A DNA stretch of 64,000 nt from Gnetum montanum. Lineage: Eukaryota > Streptophyta > Gnetopsida > Gnetales > Gnetaceae. A program made the translations under genes and the position numbers. The DNA is taken from assembly GCA_015680685.1 (NCBI GenBank), contig MNCI01003697.1:60278-124277 (forward strand), written 5' to 3'. Below the pieces are notes generated by a model. That model saw only the letters and a program-made list of their open reading frames with translations. It was not told where the DNA came from and made no database searches. Shown one piece after another: positions 11,165 through 23,299 of the stretch; the first letter of the stretch is position 1, and the number at the start of each line of letters is the position of its first letter.

Positions 11165-13182
11165 TCCTTAGAGAAGCTACACTTTGCAATACTAAAGGGT
11201 TGTATAGTGTAGATATTTTATTTTCTAACATTTGGAAAAAGATATTATAAAATTTATAAAAAGAAAGTAGTTTTTATTTGTGAAGATTTTAATGCAAGGG
11301 TTATCTTTAAACATATATTATTTAGTAAAAACATGAACTTGGTAGTGTAGACTTTGCTTTTAATAAGTGTTCTTAGCATTTGGTAGATAATAATATTAAT
11401 AGAAAGGGATAATAATTCTTAGCATTTGCTTTTAATAACAAAGAATTTAGATATTCTCATTTGCAATAGACTCACTAGGTTTCCAATGATTATATTCTTC
11501 ACATTTATAGGACTTCAAAGTAACTCATGTATTGACTTGCTTTTATCTTTTAGTGACCGTAAAAAATATATTATAAAGTTTATAGTAGGGGAAAATTTAT
11601 TGAATCTCATCATCATCATTTGGAATTTTTTTTACAAATTAGTATGCAATTTGATGCAAAAAATAAACAAACAAAACTTTCATTTAGTAAGATTACTTAT
11701 TAAGGTAGAAAATAAATATAAGGAAGTAGTAAAAACTTGTTAGAGTTTTCAAAGACATTGTAAGAATTTAGAGAAAATTTTACTTAAGGGAGCTATGTAG
11801 GTTAATAATGCTTATGAAAATAAAGCTTATACGAATTGATTTGATGATGATTGTGTTGAAGTTAGGAATAATATGAAAAAGACTAACAAAGAATAAAGAA
11901 ATTATTTGGTCAAGAGGTGTAAATGCCTTATTAGAATTTTTTTTAAAAAATATTTTATCAAAGTACAACAAGAATAGTTTGTTTACATGATTAAAAAAGA
12001 GCCTAAGAATTTTTGGAAGTTTTTTTAAAGTAAAATTTATACATACATAAATTGTCAATTTGATGATGTTGGTGCATTCTATAGTAATATTTTCTCAAGA
12101 GAGGATGATATGTGTTATCACAATTTTTGTCAAGCCCCTTTGCATTTTACCATAGAAGAAGTTGTATATAACATTAATAAATTAGCATGTGGAAAAGTTA
12201 GACATTTAGATGGTTTATATGCTAAATTGATCAAATAGGTACAAATATCTATTAATTAAATGTTATTATTAATGAATACTAAATGGTAGAAGATTACTAT
12301 GGCAATGCTTTTTCATAAGAAAGATAATAGAAAAAATTTAAATAACTATCATATGATAGTTATAAGTAATATTTTTGCTAAGTTGTAATGTATCATTCTT
12401 GAAAGAATATTAAGAAATTGGAAAAAAATAAACAACACTAGAGTAATCTGCCAAGTAGGTTTCAAACAAAACCATTCTATTGTTGATTATCTTGTTACTC
12501 TTAGATGATACATTGAACTTGCAAGATAGTCTAACAAAAAATTATTTATTTTCTTTATAGATTTTACAAAAGCTTATGATTTAGTAATTAAAAAAAAGTT
12601 ATGGTTGTAGATAAATAAAATAGGTCTCCTTGCAAAACCCATAGTAGGGACTTAAAAGTTGTATGAAGAAGTTACCATCAAGCTACAAGGCATTGAATCA
12701 AAAAATAATTTCAAATTTTGAAAAAAATTGTAGTAGAACAAGGCTATCCTTTATCTTCAACACTCTTTGGTCTTTTCATTAATGAGTTTCAAAATTGAAA
12801 GTGTAATAGACAACATAGACATGCTATAAAAATAGGTTTTGAAGCAATGAACCTATTTCCATATGTAGAAGATGCTGCTTTAATATCTACTTATAAGAAA
12901 GGTACATCTAATATACTACAAATTTTAGAAAAATTTTGCATTTCTTCTAGTTTGCAAGTTAATGTAGAAAAAGCTATAATGATGATATGGGGCATGTAAA
13001 GTACAAAGTATAATTTTAAATTAAATGGTCAGAATATATAAATTGTGAACTCTTTTAGATATTTAGATCTTAAATATATGAGTAATTATAGATGAAATAA
13101 ATGCATTAAATAAATAATAATAGAAAGAATAAAAATTATTTATATAATTAAAAAAATTGTAAGACATTAGAAGTTTGGGTAT
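11165..13182 (+). pseudogene. LINE endonuclease-RT, first part (interrupted by element C)
   Basis: Plus-strand non-LTR retrotransposon remnant. Endonuclease motifs are ICEDFNARV (about 11280-11305, the GDFNA-type box) and a SDR in place of SDH near 11550. RT motifs are FTIEEVVYNINKLACGK (12150-12200), MLFHKKDNRKNLNNYHMI (12310-12360), VGFKQNHSIVDYLVTL, FFIDFTKAYDL (12545-12580), LFGLFINEFQ, and YVEDAALIST (near 12860), the decayed catalytic box. Frame changes and stops are frequent. The sequence stops at 13182, where element C begins, and resumes after 19474. Confidence 0.82.
13178..13182 (+). repeat. Left target-site duplication of element C (ggtat)
   Basis: The direct repeat partner is agtat at 19470-19474. 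The single difference is a G/A transition. Confidence 0.75.
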
Positions 13183-14011
13183 TGATGAAGCATTAGTTAG
13201 TTAATATATCGTAGATGCTATGTCACATCTGCATTGTAGCATCCCTGTTGGTGCATCTTAGTTGGCTACTACATCATAGCTATGTTGACGTGTACGCATG
13301 GATGCAACCTTGTTGATGCGTACGTGTTGATGTGATCTCAGCAACATAGGCATTGAGGTGTTGATGCATACGCATTGATGCAATGTGTGTTTTCACCTAT
13401 AAATACATGTGCTCCTACCATGTATTTGACATTCTTTTGTCAATAGAGTAGACAATCCATTATAGTTTTATTTTGTAGTCTTATAGAATAGTCAATGAGT
13501 GCCCATAGTATGGATTTGAGTTAGTTGTACAATGTCTTATTTGAGTGGCANATCAATTGGCAGAATGTGCATGACCATTTTCGAGCACAAACATGTATTC
13601 GCTTGGTAATCCCAGTAGCATTGTTACATGGTTCACCTAGTAGCATAGCGCTTAGTAATCCTAGTAGTGGATATATGGGTTTAGGATGTGTACGACAAGT
13701 TGAGAAAGAAATTCATCACTCATAGGCTAGTTTAGACTTTACTTTCTATTGTTAAGTAGGTTAAATAATTAATTTCTCTATTATTGTTATGAGTAGCATA
13801 AAGTTGAAACAACATAAACAATCATATGCCTTACTTTGGACTAAACCATACATGACAAAGCTACTACTTTCCCAAGTGGGAAGATAGCAAACTACAATCA
13901 ATGTTTAATGATTTAGATGCACAATTGGTCCCATCCACATAATTCAATTGGATTGTGTGTGAATGCTTGCGATTTGTATGGTTGGACATAGGGGGTGCCT
14001 TCCACTCATCA
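13183..14011 (+). repeat. 5' LTR of element C, with collapsed gap at 13551
   Basis: Begins TGATGAAGCATTAG and ends CCACTCATCA. The U3 carries repeated 'gatgc(g/a)tacg' motifs and a TATA box at 13397-13406. At the single N (13551) the sequence jumps over about 170 bp that are present in the 3' LTR (18841-19011), so the N marks a joined or unresolved gap rather than one unknown base. Confidence 0.88.
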
Positions 14012-14012
14012 T

Positions 14013-14030
14013 TGGTGCTATTGTCGAGGA
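14013..14030 (+). promoter_or_regulatory. Primer binding site of element C
   Basis: TGGTGCTATTGTCGAGGA follows the LTR after a single T. It resembles the tRNA-Asp complement (TGGCGCCGTTGCCGGGGA) with C-to-T and G-to-A changes, as known for Athila-type elements. Confidence 0.7.
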
Positions 14031-14059
14031 AGATGCTAGTTATCTAGATTAGTTGTATC

Positions 14060-16130
14060 ATGCACAATTGTTGTCAAAGTGTTAATGATTCATCTTTTAG
14101 AAAATATTAATATTTTAAAGTCACACACATTATTACCATGCATTTTTCACATAGGAGCAAGAATGCATCACATGATGAAAACTCTCATAGGAGAAATGAT
14201 AGGATCTATAATAAAGAGAATTGGAGTGAACAACCTCAAGCAAGGGTTTCATAATGCTCATTTCAACTTGTACTACATGTAAGGGCTACATTCAACTAGT
14301 ATAAAAAACTATAGAGGATATGGAGTAAGTCTTAGATCAAGGAGGGTCTCAAGGCCTAGGACCTCCTCTAAATTTAGAAAGGATAAATCAAGGAACCATA
14401 GGAAGAACTATAGAAGCCATGGCAATTCCCTTAGTTCACCATCTTCCTCTTCCTTGTTAATGTCTATATTTGACGAAGATGAACATAGGTATAGAGATAG
14501 AGCTCTGCTATGGGATCAAGATAATGATAGAAATTGAACCCAAGAGAAAAATCAAAGACATAAAAATGAGCATAGAGAAGGTCATCAAAATTAGAAAAAT
14601 AGAAATATATATTATCACCATGAAATGTCTAGTATAGATGAACCCTTGTTGGCTACTAGGGATTTGACATAGATTAGGGAGGCAGTTTAAATACCTCAAA
14701 GGCATTAAAGGAACAATTGCATCAAATGGCTTGATATGGACAACATTCCTAAATTTAGGGGAGGCTATAATTCTAACCCCCAACATCATTTAAAAGCTTT
14801 CATGATACCTATGTGTTGCAAAATATTGAACATAAGTGGCAAAAGCTTAAGCTCTTTCCTAGGACACTAGTTGATGAAGCCAAAAGTTGGTATAGATCGT
14901 TGGAACCAAATTCAATCCATCGATGCTTCAAAATGCTAGAGCTCTTCAACAAAAAATACCAAAACTAATGCGAGAGTGTCTAACCTAAGAACACAAATCC
15001 AAGGGTGGAAGCAAGAAAATCATGAATCCTTGGATGTGGCCTTGGATAGATACTATTATCTACTACATAGATGTCCAGGCCATGATTTCTCTCAGAAAGA
15101 GTAACTTTTCCACATCATAGATGNNNNNNNNNNNNNNNNNNNNNNNNNNNNNNNNNNNNNNNNNNNNNNNNNNNNNAAAAAAATGGTTGTAGGTGAAGAG
15201 GTTATATACTCAGCAATAGAAGATGATGATGGATGTGACATCTACCTATATGACCATCCAAAGGATGATTGCCTAGGCTTGTTACATCTACATGAGTATT
15301 GAGCTTTTACTTTAAATCCCAAGTTCATACAAAAGAAAATTCCTAGAAAATTACCTTTCTCACAAGGTAATTATAGATAGTCCTACAACCAATTGTACTA
15401 TCCTAGTGGGACTTCTTACTAGCCTCAACACTACTATCAATTATAGTGGTAAAACCCACAGTCATGGGAGAGGTCATCATCTAACTAGCACTATCCTTAT
15501 TGCTAGCTAGACTCACATGGATATTATGTTTAATAACCTACTTTCCCACTTGGTTTTACTTCCTCTACCTCACATCACTACTACTTCTCTCCTAAATACC
15601 GTCAACCTACAACATCTTCTGTATGATCACAATCTCAAACCTCTCATTCTCTATCATACCATTAATATTCTTGTACTTCACTCCACCATATGTAACTACC
15701 AAGAACATAGAAATGTTTGACACCACATCAACAATAAATGAATGCCACTTGTGCTATGAACATACATGGAAATTATAATGCTAGTAGATCTCAACCACAA
15801 CCTTAGAAATGTTCTTTCTTTAGGGTAGTTTCCTCACACAAATACAAAACTCATAGATCTACAGGTGCATCAAAACCTACACAAGGCTAATTTGGTGCAA
15901 CACCCTTTCTTGCTAGAACAATGTCTCCTAATCATTCGCAATAGCCAACAACCATCACCACTCCAATGCAAGACATAAATGATAAACCTATCATTGTGGA
16001 GAGACAGAAAAATACATGCATCACTAATAATAATGGGTGTACTCATGGGTTAAAAGTTTAAAATACCAGCACAACCCCTATATCAATCCATGGTAAGTTA
16101 AGAAATAAGTGTGTGAGCAAAAACTAGTTT
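14060..16130 (+). pseudogene. gag remnant of element C, N- and C-terminally reduced
   Basis: The N-terminal segment conserved in B and D (YAHPDEYVPNF-like) is absent. A Ser-rich, charged linker (14330-14600) is followed by the capsid-like core: WLDMDNIPKFRGGYNSNPQHHLKAF (14715-14800), KVGIDRWNQ, then RYYYLLHRCPGHDFS (15045-15100). An assembly gap of Ns covers 15124-15176. Downstream are the motif C-X10-C-X5-H (15234-15287) and ALNP-like FTLNPKFIQKK, then the Pro/Tyr-rich tail. A stretch near 16108 already corresponds to sequence downstream of the protease in D, so the protease core has been deleted. Many in-frame stops are present. Confidence 0.75.
15124..15176. other. Assembly gap (run of N)
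   Basis: 53 undetermined bases inside the gag of element C. By comparison with D, the hidden part lies just before the conserved cysteine motif and may be longer than the number of Ns. Confidence 0.95.
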
Positions 16131-16810
16131 ACATAGTAGCCACTAAACTAGAGGATGCCTAGTGGCTTGGAAATGCAAGTGAAAAATCATTTAAAAGATG
16201 CATGGAACCAACCAAGCTTCTTATTAGCTCTTATCTCACCTTTACGCTTAGTCATGAGGGAGATGCCCCATCCTAAATCAAGAACTAATAAGTGTTTTTT
16301 ACTTTTTGTTTTACAATTTTTTATCATTTTCCTATTTCTTTCAACATTTCCTGATTCTTAATATGTTTTCCATTTCTTATTATTTTTCTTTTCTTTTCTT
16401 GAGTCCTTTCTTTATGTATTATGAATTTATTTTATGTTTTTATTAATAATATTACCAATCATGATGTAGAAGTTAGCGCCAAGTGTTGGGTTTTTATGCT
16501 ATGCTATCAAGATGATTGGGTAAGTAATTATGTGAAGTAGTGATACCACCTCATCCATCCCTCTAGCTCTCTAAATAAAAAGGTCTTTTTTCATGAAAGT
16601 AGATTGGTTCTTCTTTCATGAAACTAAAATCAATCTATGATCATTGTACCTTGAAGAAAGAGGAAATGACCAAGTGGAAATGGCAAAGGGTGTGACCTCA
16701 AGGAGACTTGTTGGGTTCTCTTCTTGACTTTCTTTCTGTGGTTTATGACTCTTCATGGAATGTATCATCACTCCTTCATCAACCAATAAATAGGAAGCTA
16801 TGTCTTTACA

Positions 16811-16919
16811 TGGTGTGGTTTCCATTTCATAAAATTTAAAAGCTAAAATAACAACAATAATAATAAAAAAATAAATAAAGCAAAAAAAAATAAAATAATG
16901 GGAATTTAAAGCACATCCC
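16811..16919 (+). repeat. Conserved 3'-region inverted repeat, copy in element C
   Basis: The arms 'tggtgtggtttccattt' (16811-16827) and 'tgggaatttaaagcacatcc' (16899-16918) are imperfect inverted complements with an A-rich loop. They occupy the same place as in A, B and D. Confidence 0.6.
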
Positions 16920-18420
16920 TTAGAAACAATAATGGGCTACAACCACTAGTTATGGGGCTAGAAAGACATGTTACCTATGCTTGAAGGCTCCCCTATGACT
17001 AAGGCCCTTCCTTCCTTGTTCTCTTTTCTTCTCTTTTTGGAGTGATGATTGTTCTTTGTGGTGGTTGTGGACTCATGATGGTTGGTAGGAAGGAACACAA
17101 TAATGTGAGGTTACTATTAGTGGTATGGACTTGGTCTAAAACTTGGAAAGATAGGTATGATGATCATTTTAATCATATTTGATACAAGATCTTATTGCAG
17201 ACATGGTAAAACACCTTACATTCCAACCTCTACCATCCCTTCTCATTCCATTCATTCACCTCACTACTACATACAATTATGAGTCTTTTGATTTTGTGTA
17301 GTATAGTGAAACATCCCAACTAAGGAAATTATGTGCTATTTGGAACAAAGACATGATGTACATTTAACTTTTAAGATAGAAGTGATTACATAAGGGAATT
17401 ATAACAAGAGCCTACTTTGGGAAGAACCCACTTGCATAACTTTTGTTGATCATGGCTTTGAACTAACCTTCATGTCTTCCAATCACTAATGGTTTCTCTG
17501 AATTTATGCATATTTTTGGGACTACTTTTGATCAATTTTAATTAATTTTTCCTACTTTTCTATCTCAATATCCTTCAACTTCCAAAAACTTTTCTTGGCC
17601 ATCTTCTGCATTGGACTTTGGTTTTAATTTTTCAAAAACATGTGTGCTTCTGAAGTTATGCTTATTAGTTATGTGGTCTATAGATGCCCACTTTGAAAAT
17701 TTTGAAATTTTTTCTAACATCCTATTTTTGAACATCATGGTAACTAATAGTAATTAATCAAAATAATGTGAACAGCTTGATGATTTTAGTTGCCTCACAC
17801 CCTTCGGAATAGTACACTATCATTACCTTGTGCTTTAAATGCTAACATATTTTAAGCCAAGATAACTAAGGGATCTGAAAAGGGTTAATTATAAAGGAAA
17901 ATTTATGAAAACTAATGTTGATCCTTTGATGATTGTAGGTGATACTAAAAGGAATGCTTAAGGAAGAAGGTCTTTTACTAGGCACAGAAACAAAGTCAAG
18001 AGAGGAAAAACTGGGGATATGCTAATGGACAAATAGTAGCACATATAGGATAATAGCTCAAACATTGCATGATTGCTAGATCCATGAGATGATAAGAAGA
18101 AATTTCATCCCATCCTTCAAGAATGTTCTACATAACCAAAGAAGCATCAATATAGCAATAAAGGTTGGAAGTCTTCCACTACTAGCAGCAATAAGAAGAA
18201 TCATATTTAATAGATTTTTGAAGACCTCTACAAAATTTGTAATCTTTAATGTCTATCTAGTATTTTTGTCATTTTGTATGCATTCACTCAAATAAATTTT
18301 GTAATGCAGCACTTAGAGTTAGTCAATAGTTAGTGTCAACCAAGAATCCCATACTTTCCCAATTTTTTGTAAAGAAAGCTCAATCCTATTCTATTAACTC
18401 AAGGATGAATTTTTAGTTAG

Positions 18421-18431
18421 TTGTGGGGATA
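18421..18431 (+). promoter_or_regulatory. Polypurine-type priming site of element C
   Basis: TTGTGGGGATA lies immediately before the 3' LTR start TGATGA. The same tract precedes the 3' LTR of B (ttgtggggata, 39649-39659), and gggggta precedes that of D. It would prime plus-strand DNA synthesis. Confidence 0.65.
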
Positions 18432-19469
18432 TGATGAAGCATCAGTTGGCTGAGATATCGTAGATCCTACATCACATATGCATTGTAGCATTTCTATCGG
18501 TGCATCTTAATTGGTTGTTACATTGTAGATGCTACATCCCATATGTGATGTCGTAGATGTGATATCATAGTTGTGTTGATAGGTACGCATCAACATAGTC
18601 CTATCAATGCGTATGCATTGATACAATCCCATTGATGAATGCATTGATGCATTGATTCTTACGCATCGATGCAGTGTGTGTTTTTGCCTATAAAGACACG
18701 TGCTCCCACTATGTATTTGACATTCTTTTATCAATAGAGTAGCTGAACCCTTGAATTTTTATTTCATAGTCTTAAGGAATAGTTAGTGAGTGCCCATAGT
18801 GTGGATCTAAGTCAGTTGTATAGCATCTTATTCAAGTAATAATGTACCTGGACACATTCCTTGAATGACAATAAGATCGAGATTGATTCTTATGCATTGC
18901 AGCACTTTGACTTAGATTAAATTTACTTTCCATGTAATTTTACTTTACATGTACTTAGTTAATATTTATGTTTCATGTACTTAGTTAATATCTACATTTC
19001 CCTGCATGTTAATCAATTGGCATAATGAGAAGGACATCTTCTGAGTGTAAACACATATTCACTTGGTAATCCTAGCAGCATTATTGCTTGGTTTTCCTAA
19101 TAGTATAGGGCTTGGTAATCCTAGTAGTGTATACATGGATTTAGGATGTGTACAACAAGTTGGAAGTAGACACTCATTGCCCATATGATAGTTTACACTT
19201 TACTTTCTATTATTAATTAGATTAAATAGTTAACTTTTTAATTATCATGAGTAGCATAAAACCAAAACAACTTCAATAATTATGTGCCTCACTTTTGAAT
19301 AAATCATATATGACAAAGACACCAGTAGTCCAAGTGGGAAGATAGCAAACTACGATTAATGCTTAATGATCTAGATGCATAACTAGTCTCATCCATAGAA
19401 TTTGATTAGATTTTATGTGAACACTTGTAATTCGTATGGTTAGGCATAGGAGGTATCCACCACTTATCA
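18432..19469 (+). repeat. 3' LTR of element C
   Basis: 1038 bp from TGATGAAGCATCAG to CCACTTATCA. TATA-like 'cctataaagac' is at 18688-18698 and AATAAG near 18872. It contains about 170 bp (18841-19011) not assembled in the 5' LTR. It is followed by agtat (19470-19474), the right target-site duplication. Confidence 0.9.
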
Positions 19470-19474
19470 AGTAT

Positions 19475-20312
19475 GAAAGGTCAAAAAAAAAATCTTATAG
19501 ATAATCATTTATTCTATCATGTTATATGAATTCATAATTTGGGAACTAGGTCTTACTGCAAAAAATTAAAAGGTCATTAAAAGGGCATAAAAGATATTTT
19601 TACTTTAGTTGATGAATTAAATATGGAAGTTTAGATATCTTATTTCATGCTCTTACTAGTGTAATCTAACTCCTATTAAAGTAAAAATTATTTGTTAATT
19701 TATTACTTATCATAAAATATTGACAAAATTAGAATAATTCAAATTTTCTAAATTAGTTTCTAAAGATACAAAAGGGAAAGTGTGGTATTGTAAGGGGTAA
19801 AATGGTTAAAGACCTAGGATATGTTATTGGAAGAGATGTGAAGCACATTTGTAAGTTGGTTCAGTAATAAACTTATGATCAAATGTAGAAGGTAAGAAAA
19901 GAATTAATTTGGAACACATAAAAAATAATTAGTTAAACTTATAAGTTTACTTTGCAAGCTTCATTTGAGTTTATATCATCTTAAAATATAAAGTAAAATC
20001 TAAATGAAAATTCCTAAAGAAGAACACACATATAGGCTATATGGTTCAAGAGATCTTAAGGATGAGTGACATGCTTTTCTTAGTTGCCTTCAAAATAAAC
20101 ATTTAACATAAAAATAAAATATTATAGAAAAATATTTATATGATCTTTTCTTATTACATTTAGTTTTAGTTGACCATTTTTAATCTAATATTTAATATTT
20201 ATGATACAAATGTTGTATTTATTCAATAGACACTTTGGATCATCATCATCATCATTATCATCTAGTCTTGTCCCAACAAAATGGAGTTGGATAATCATTT
20301 GGATCTTCAAAT
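19475..20312 (+). pseudogene. LINE C-terminal part and 3' tail (continuation after element C)
   Basis: The LINE interrupted at 13182 resumes with a broken LYGIHIW-like stretch (about 19515-19550) and continues through decayed coding sequence (KDLGYVIGRDVKHICKLVQ, about 19805-19865). It ends with a (cat)n run at 20240-20262 followed by 'cttgtcccaacaaaatggag' (20267-20286). A short trinucleotide run next to a 'gtcccaacaagatggggt' type tract is a frequent 3' end of plant LINEs, from memory. This supports a genuine 3' terminus near 20312. Confidence 0.65.
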
Positions 20313-21500
20313 ATAATGAAATCTTAGTTTTAGTTTCATAAATCAATTTTTTAGTTAATCAAATAGATAATAAGATGATACATTTACTAGTTGCATTTAC
20401 AACCTTTTGATAAAGAAAAATATTTGTATGTCAAAAAATTCATGATCATTGGATCAAGAATAAAATTTGTGCATTATCCACCATACACTCTCAGTCATGA
20501 CTAAATTTTCTTTTATTCTTTTTTATTATGAAAAAAATATTATTTTGTATTATTGGAGTATGATTGGTATTTACTCTTTAGCCAAAACCAAAATTATGGA
20601 GATGTTAAAGATGCCTTAATTTATAAACATTTTTAAAGGCAATAATCTAGCATTTTAAAAATTATAGGTACAAAAATTTGAATATTTATTTTTAAAGCCT
20701 TAATATGCAAGTTATAAAAATGAAGTCAAAGGTTTATCCTCTTATAGAATTAAGATGGTTTATTGTATTGAATCATTCTAACATTTTTGTGAAGGATAAT
20801 TAATGAAACTAAAAGTGAAATTTTATTATGTCTATAGACTCAGCAAGTCTTTTGGATAGTAGAAATGTACAGGTTGTGAGTTTTTAAACTAGAACTAAAA
20901 TGAATATTTAATTATGTTTATGTAGATCCAAAGCCTTTATCAAACAAATGAATTTTTGTGAAATACATTAATAGTAATAAATCTTAAGTATAGTAAATGT
21001 ATCCAATATTCATGTAACCTAAAAAATTATTTTATGTCATTCCTTAGAACTAACACTGATAGCTTGAATAGCTTATACAAAAACTGACTAGAGATTTTCC
21101 TTTTTTTTTATGAAAATAATTATTTAGTAAAATTTTAATAATAAATGTTCCTCATCATTTAATAATTTCAATAAACATAATTGATACATTTTATCTTCAT
21201 GATGCTCATTATTCCATCTTCTAATTTTAACTTGAAGATGGTGTGATCCCAGTCTTACTTTACTAATTAGTAATCACATGGATATTAAAATTGTTGCATG
21301 TAGATATTCTACTTTATCATGTATACTACATCTAATATTTTGCTAGTACAAATGAATCTTTTTTTATATTTATATCTCATTTTTTATATGTTTAAAACAC
21401 TTTCCATAACAAGTTTTTTTAGCTTGGCTTGAATTTAGTATTACATTAATTCTATTAATACCCCATTTTAGCCATAATCATCCTTTATTGAATTACCTTC
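20313..21500. other. Unassigned AT-rich sequence
   Basis: About 1.2 kb with no open reading frame, LTR end or domain motif that I can recognise. It may be the 3' part of the minus-strand LINE whose RT lies at 61084-62600, but I cannot show this. Confidence 0.4.
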
Positions 21501-21856
21501 ATTGATATTTTTGGATGTTCATTCTTGAAAATTTATTGCTATTTTTATTATTCAAATAAATATTTCTAAGAACTAATAGATTACTTTACCTTTCTATAGC
21601 AACAAATTAACTTCTAATAAAAATAGTGGATATGGAATTTGAGTTTTCACTTTCAATCTATCTAATAAAAAACATTATTTAAGTTTTTCAATTTTTTTTC
21701 TATGATTCTTGATTAATATCTTAGCATCATACCACATATTCATAAATAGTTTAGTTTGTACAATTAATTGAAAAAGATATTTTCAATTTGTCTATATCCA
21801 AATATTATGACTACTATAGTTATTATTCATTATATATAAATCATTCCATCCAATTT
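21500..21856 (-). pseudogene. Possible C-terminal part of the minus-strand LINE split by element F
   Basis: On the minus strand the sequence just left of element F reads WNDLYIMNNNYSSHNIWI, resembling the region after the LINE RT thumb (YGSHIW-like). It would directly continue the LINE RT remnant that stops at 61084 on the other side of F. Decay makes this a weak match; the main support is position and orientation. Confidence 0.35.
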
Positions 21857-23251
21857 TGATGAATGGTAGAGAATTCCAATATTCCACCATACAAGTCACA
21901 AGTGTTCATGGGTGACTAGATTGTAATTGTAATGTCCTCATTTCTAAATGATGTTGTTGCATAATAACGATGGTGCCTCTTCATAAAGTGTTATCATTGC
22001 CTTAACAAGACTCAAAAGGGTAGTTGTAATTGAGACCCAAAAGGGGCATATTGTAATAATGGATGTCTCTCTTAAGATAACATTTGGGGTTTGACCTAAG
22101 GCATTTATATTCATGCTTAGAGGTCATGTTATTATGGAGTGGCAGAGCTAATATAGGAAAGTCATAGGAGCTAGGTGAAGTGGAATAGGAATTGGACTAG
22201 CCATCTCTTCTAGTTGGGTTGTAGGCCTAACCATCGTGGTAATGCTAGATTCCCTTTAAGGGTATAGATACCAAAGGAAGAAAACCCCAAGGAACACTCT
22301 TAGAGAGACAGATCTGAATACACTATATCATATCAATAAAGCATTCTTTTCTTTCTCTTTTTTCATTTTTCCTATTAATTTCTATACGCATAATGTCGAA
22401 TATAATGTATATTTGACATTTTCCATGACATATGGGGATGAGATGTCATAGTAATCCTTGGATTAATAATGTAAGTATACTAGTGAGTTAATAGTAAGTT
22501 TGTGATCATTGTCTTTCCACTTAGAGTTAGTGAGGCGAAAAATATATAGTTTAACTCTTAGTGAGGTATATGATAAAATGATGTAGGTTGGCTTTAAGTT
22601 TATTAAGTGTGAACATAGTAAAAATGAATATAAATTCTATTGACTAGGGACAATAAAAACATAAAGCTATTCTAAACCATTGTGATAAGTATTCATTTTT
22701 TGGTTTTTTGGACATTTCCTAGGCTGATGTAACTATTACTAGGATTACTAAATAACTTTACTACTAAGCAAATCAAGCAAAGTCACTATCAAGTTACCAA
22801 ACAATTACACTTTATGCTCGAAACTAGTTGTACTCATTTTGCCTTACTAATGAACAATGAAATAGTAAATGACTTAAGAAATGTAAATGACATAGTAAGA
22901 GTAAACAACATGAAAAATTAAATCTATTCTATGTGATATGCTAAAATAATAAAGAATAATTTTAATCTTTATTTCCATTCATGAATTATGTTTAGGTATA
23001 ATCCATTTGAATAAAGATGTTGTAGAACTATAATTCACCACATTGTAGGGAGTTACAACTAACTCTAACTTTATGAAAATAAATTATAAGAATTTTTCTA
23101 AGTGTTGGGTAAAAACTTATTTTTTATGCAATGGTGAGCTCATATTTATATGCATGACCATGACCCACTACATCATATCTATGCTAATGTATGTTGAGCT
23201 ACGATATTGCATCTAAGATATTCTAGTCCTATACTTAAAAGTATTTCATCT
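21857..23251 (-). repeat. 3' LTR of element F, carrying a 523-bp insertion
   Basis: Aligns with the 5' LTR at 60230-61083 along tracts such as 'aatgtaagtatactagtgag' (22469), 'ccttactaatgaacaatgaa' (22842) and 'catatttatatgcatgacca' (23142). On the minus strand it starts AGATGAAATAC (first T of TGATGA mutated) after 'gtcatggggcta', the polypurine site. Without the insertion it is about 872 bp. Confidence 0.88.
21928..22450. mobile_element. 523-bp insertion with gtaat target-site duplication
   Basis: Absent from the 5' LTR of F, where 'agatcataatccatggatgg' is continuous. It is bounded by gtaat on both sides (21923-21927 and 22451-22455). It begins TGTAATGTCCTCA and carries 'caataaagcattctttt' (22342-22358), a pyrimidine tract and, near its end, 'ccatgacatatggggatgag'. 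No terminal inverted repeats and no coding sequence were seen. The TG start and polyadenylation signal suggest a solo LTR or a short non-autonomous LTR element read on the plus strand. Its right end (…gtcata) is not a clean CA. Confidence 0.65.
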
Positions 23252-23299
23252 TAGCCCCATGACTAATTAAAACCCATCCTTGAGTTCAAAAAAAAAAGG

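Larger units (their letters stand above)
16130..18431 (+). other. Pol deletion junction and 3' region of element C
   Basis: Sequence equivalent to the protease-RT spacer of B ('atgcatggaaccaaccaagc', about 16199) runs within about 30 bp into 'cttagtcatgagggagatgcc' (about 16247), which in B and D lies just after integrase. RT, RNase H and integrase are therefore cleanly missing. The rest is the group's 3' region: conserved inverted repeat (16811-16919), 'gggctacaaccactagttatgggg' type tract (about 16934), 'gagcctactttgggaagaaccc' (about 17410), and the tract 'aagaatcccatactttccca' before the polypurine site (ttgtggggata, 18421-18431). No extra ORF can be followed here. Confidence 0.75.
13183..19469 (+). 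mobile_element. Gypsy element C, pol-deleted, inserted in a LINE
   Basis: A complete pair of LTRs (13183-14011 and 18432-19469) on the plus strand, flanked by ggtat (13178-13182) and agtat (19470-19474), a 5-bp target-site duplication with one G-to-A change. The interior is only about 4.4 kb and keeps a primer site, a truncated gag and the long 3' region. The protease core and the whole RT-RNase H-integrase block are missing. Transposition would have needed enzymes from relatives such as A, B or D. The host LINE resumes on the far side, which confirms the insertion. Confidence 0.9.
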
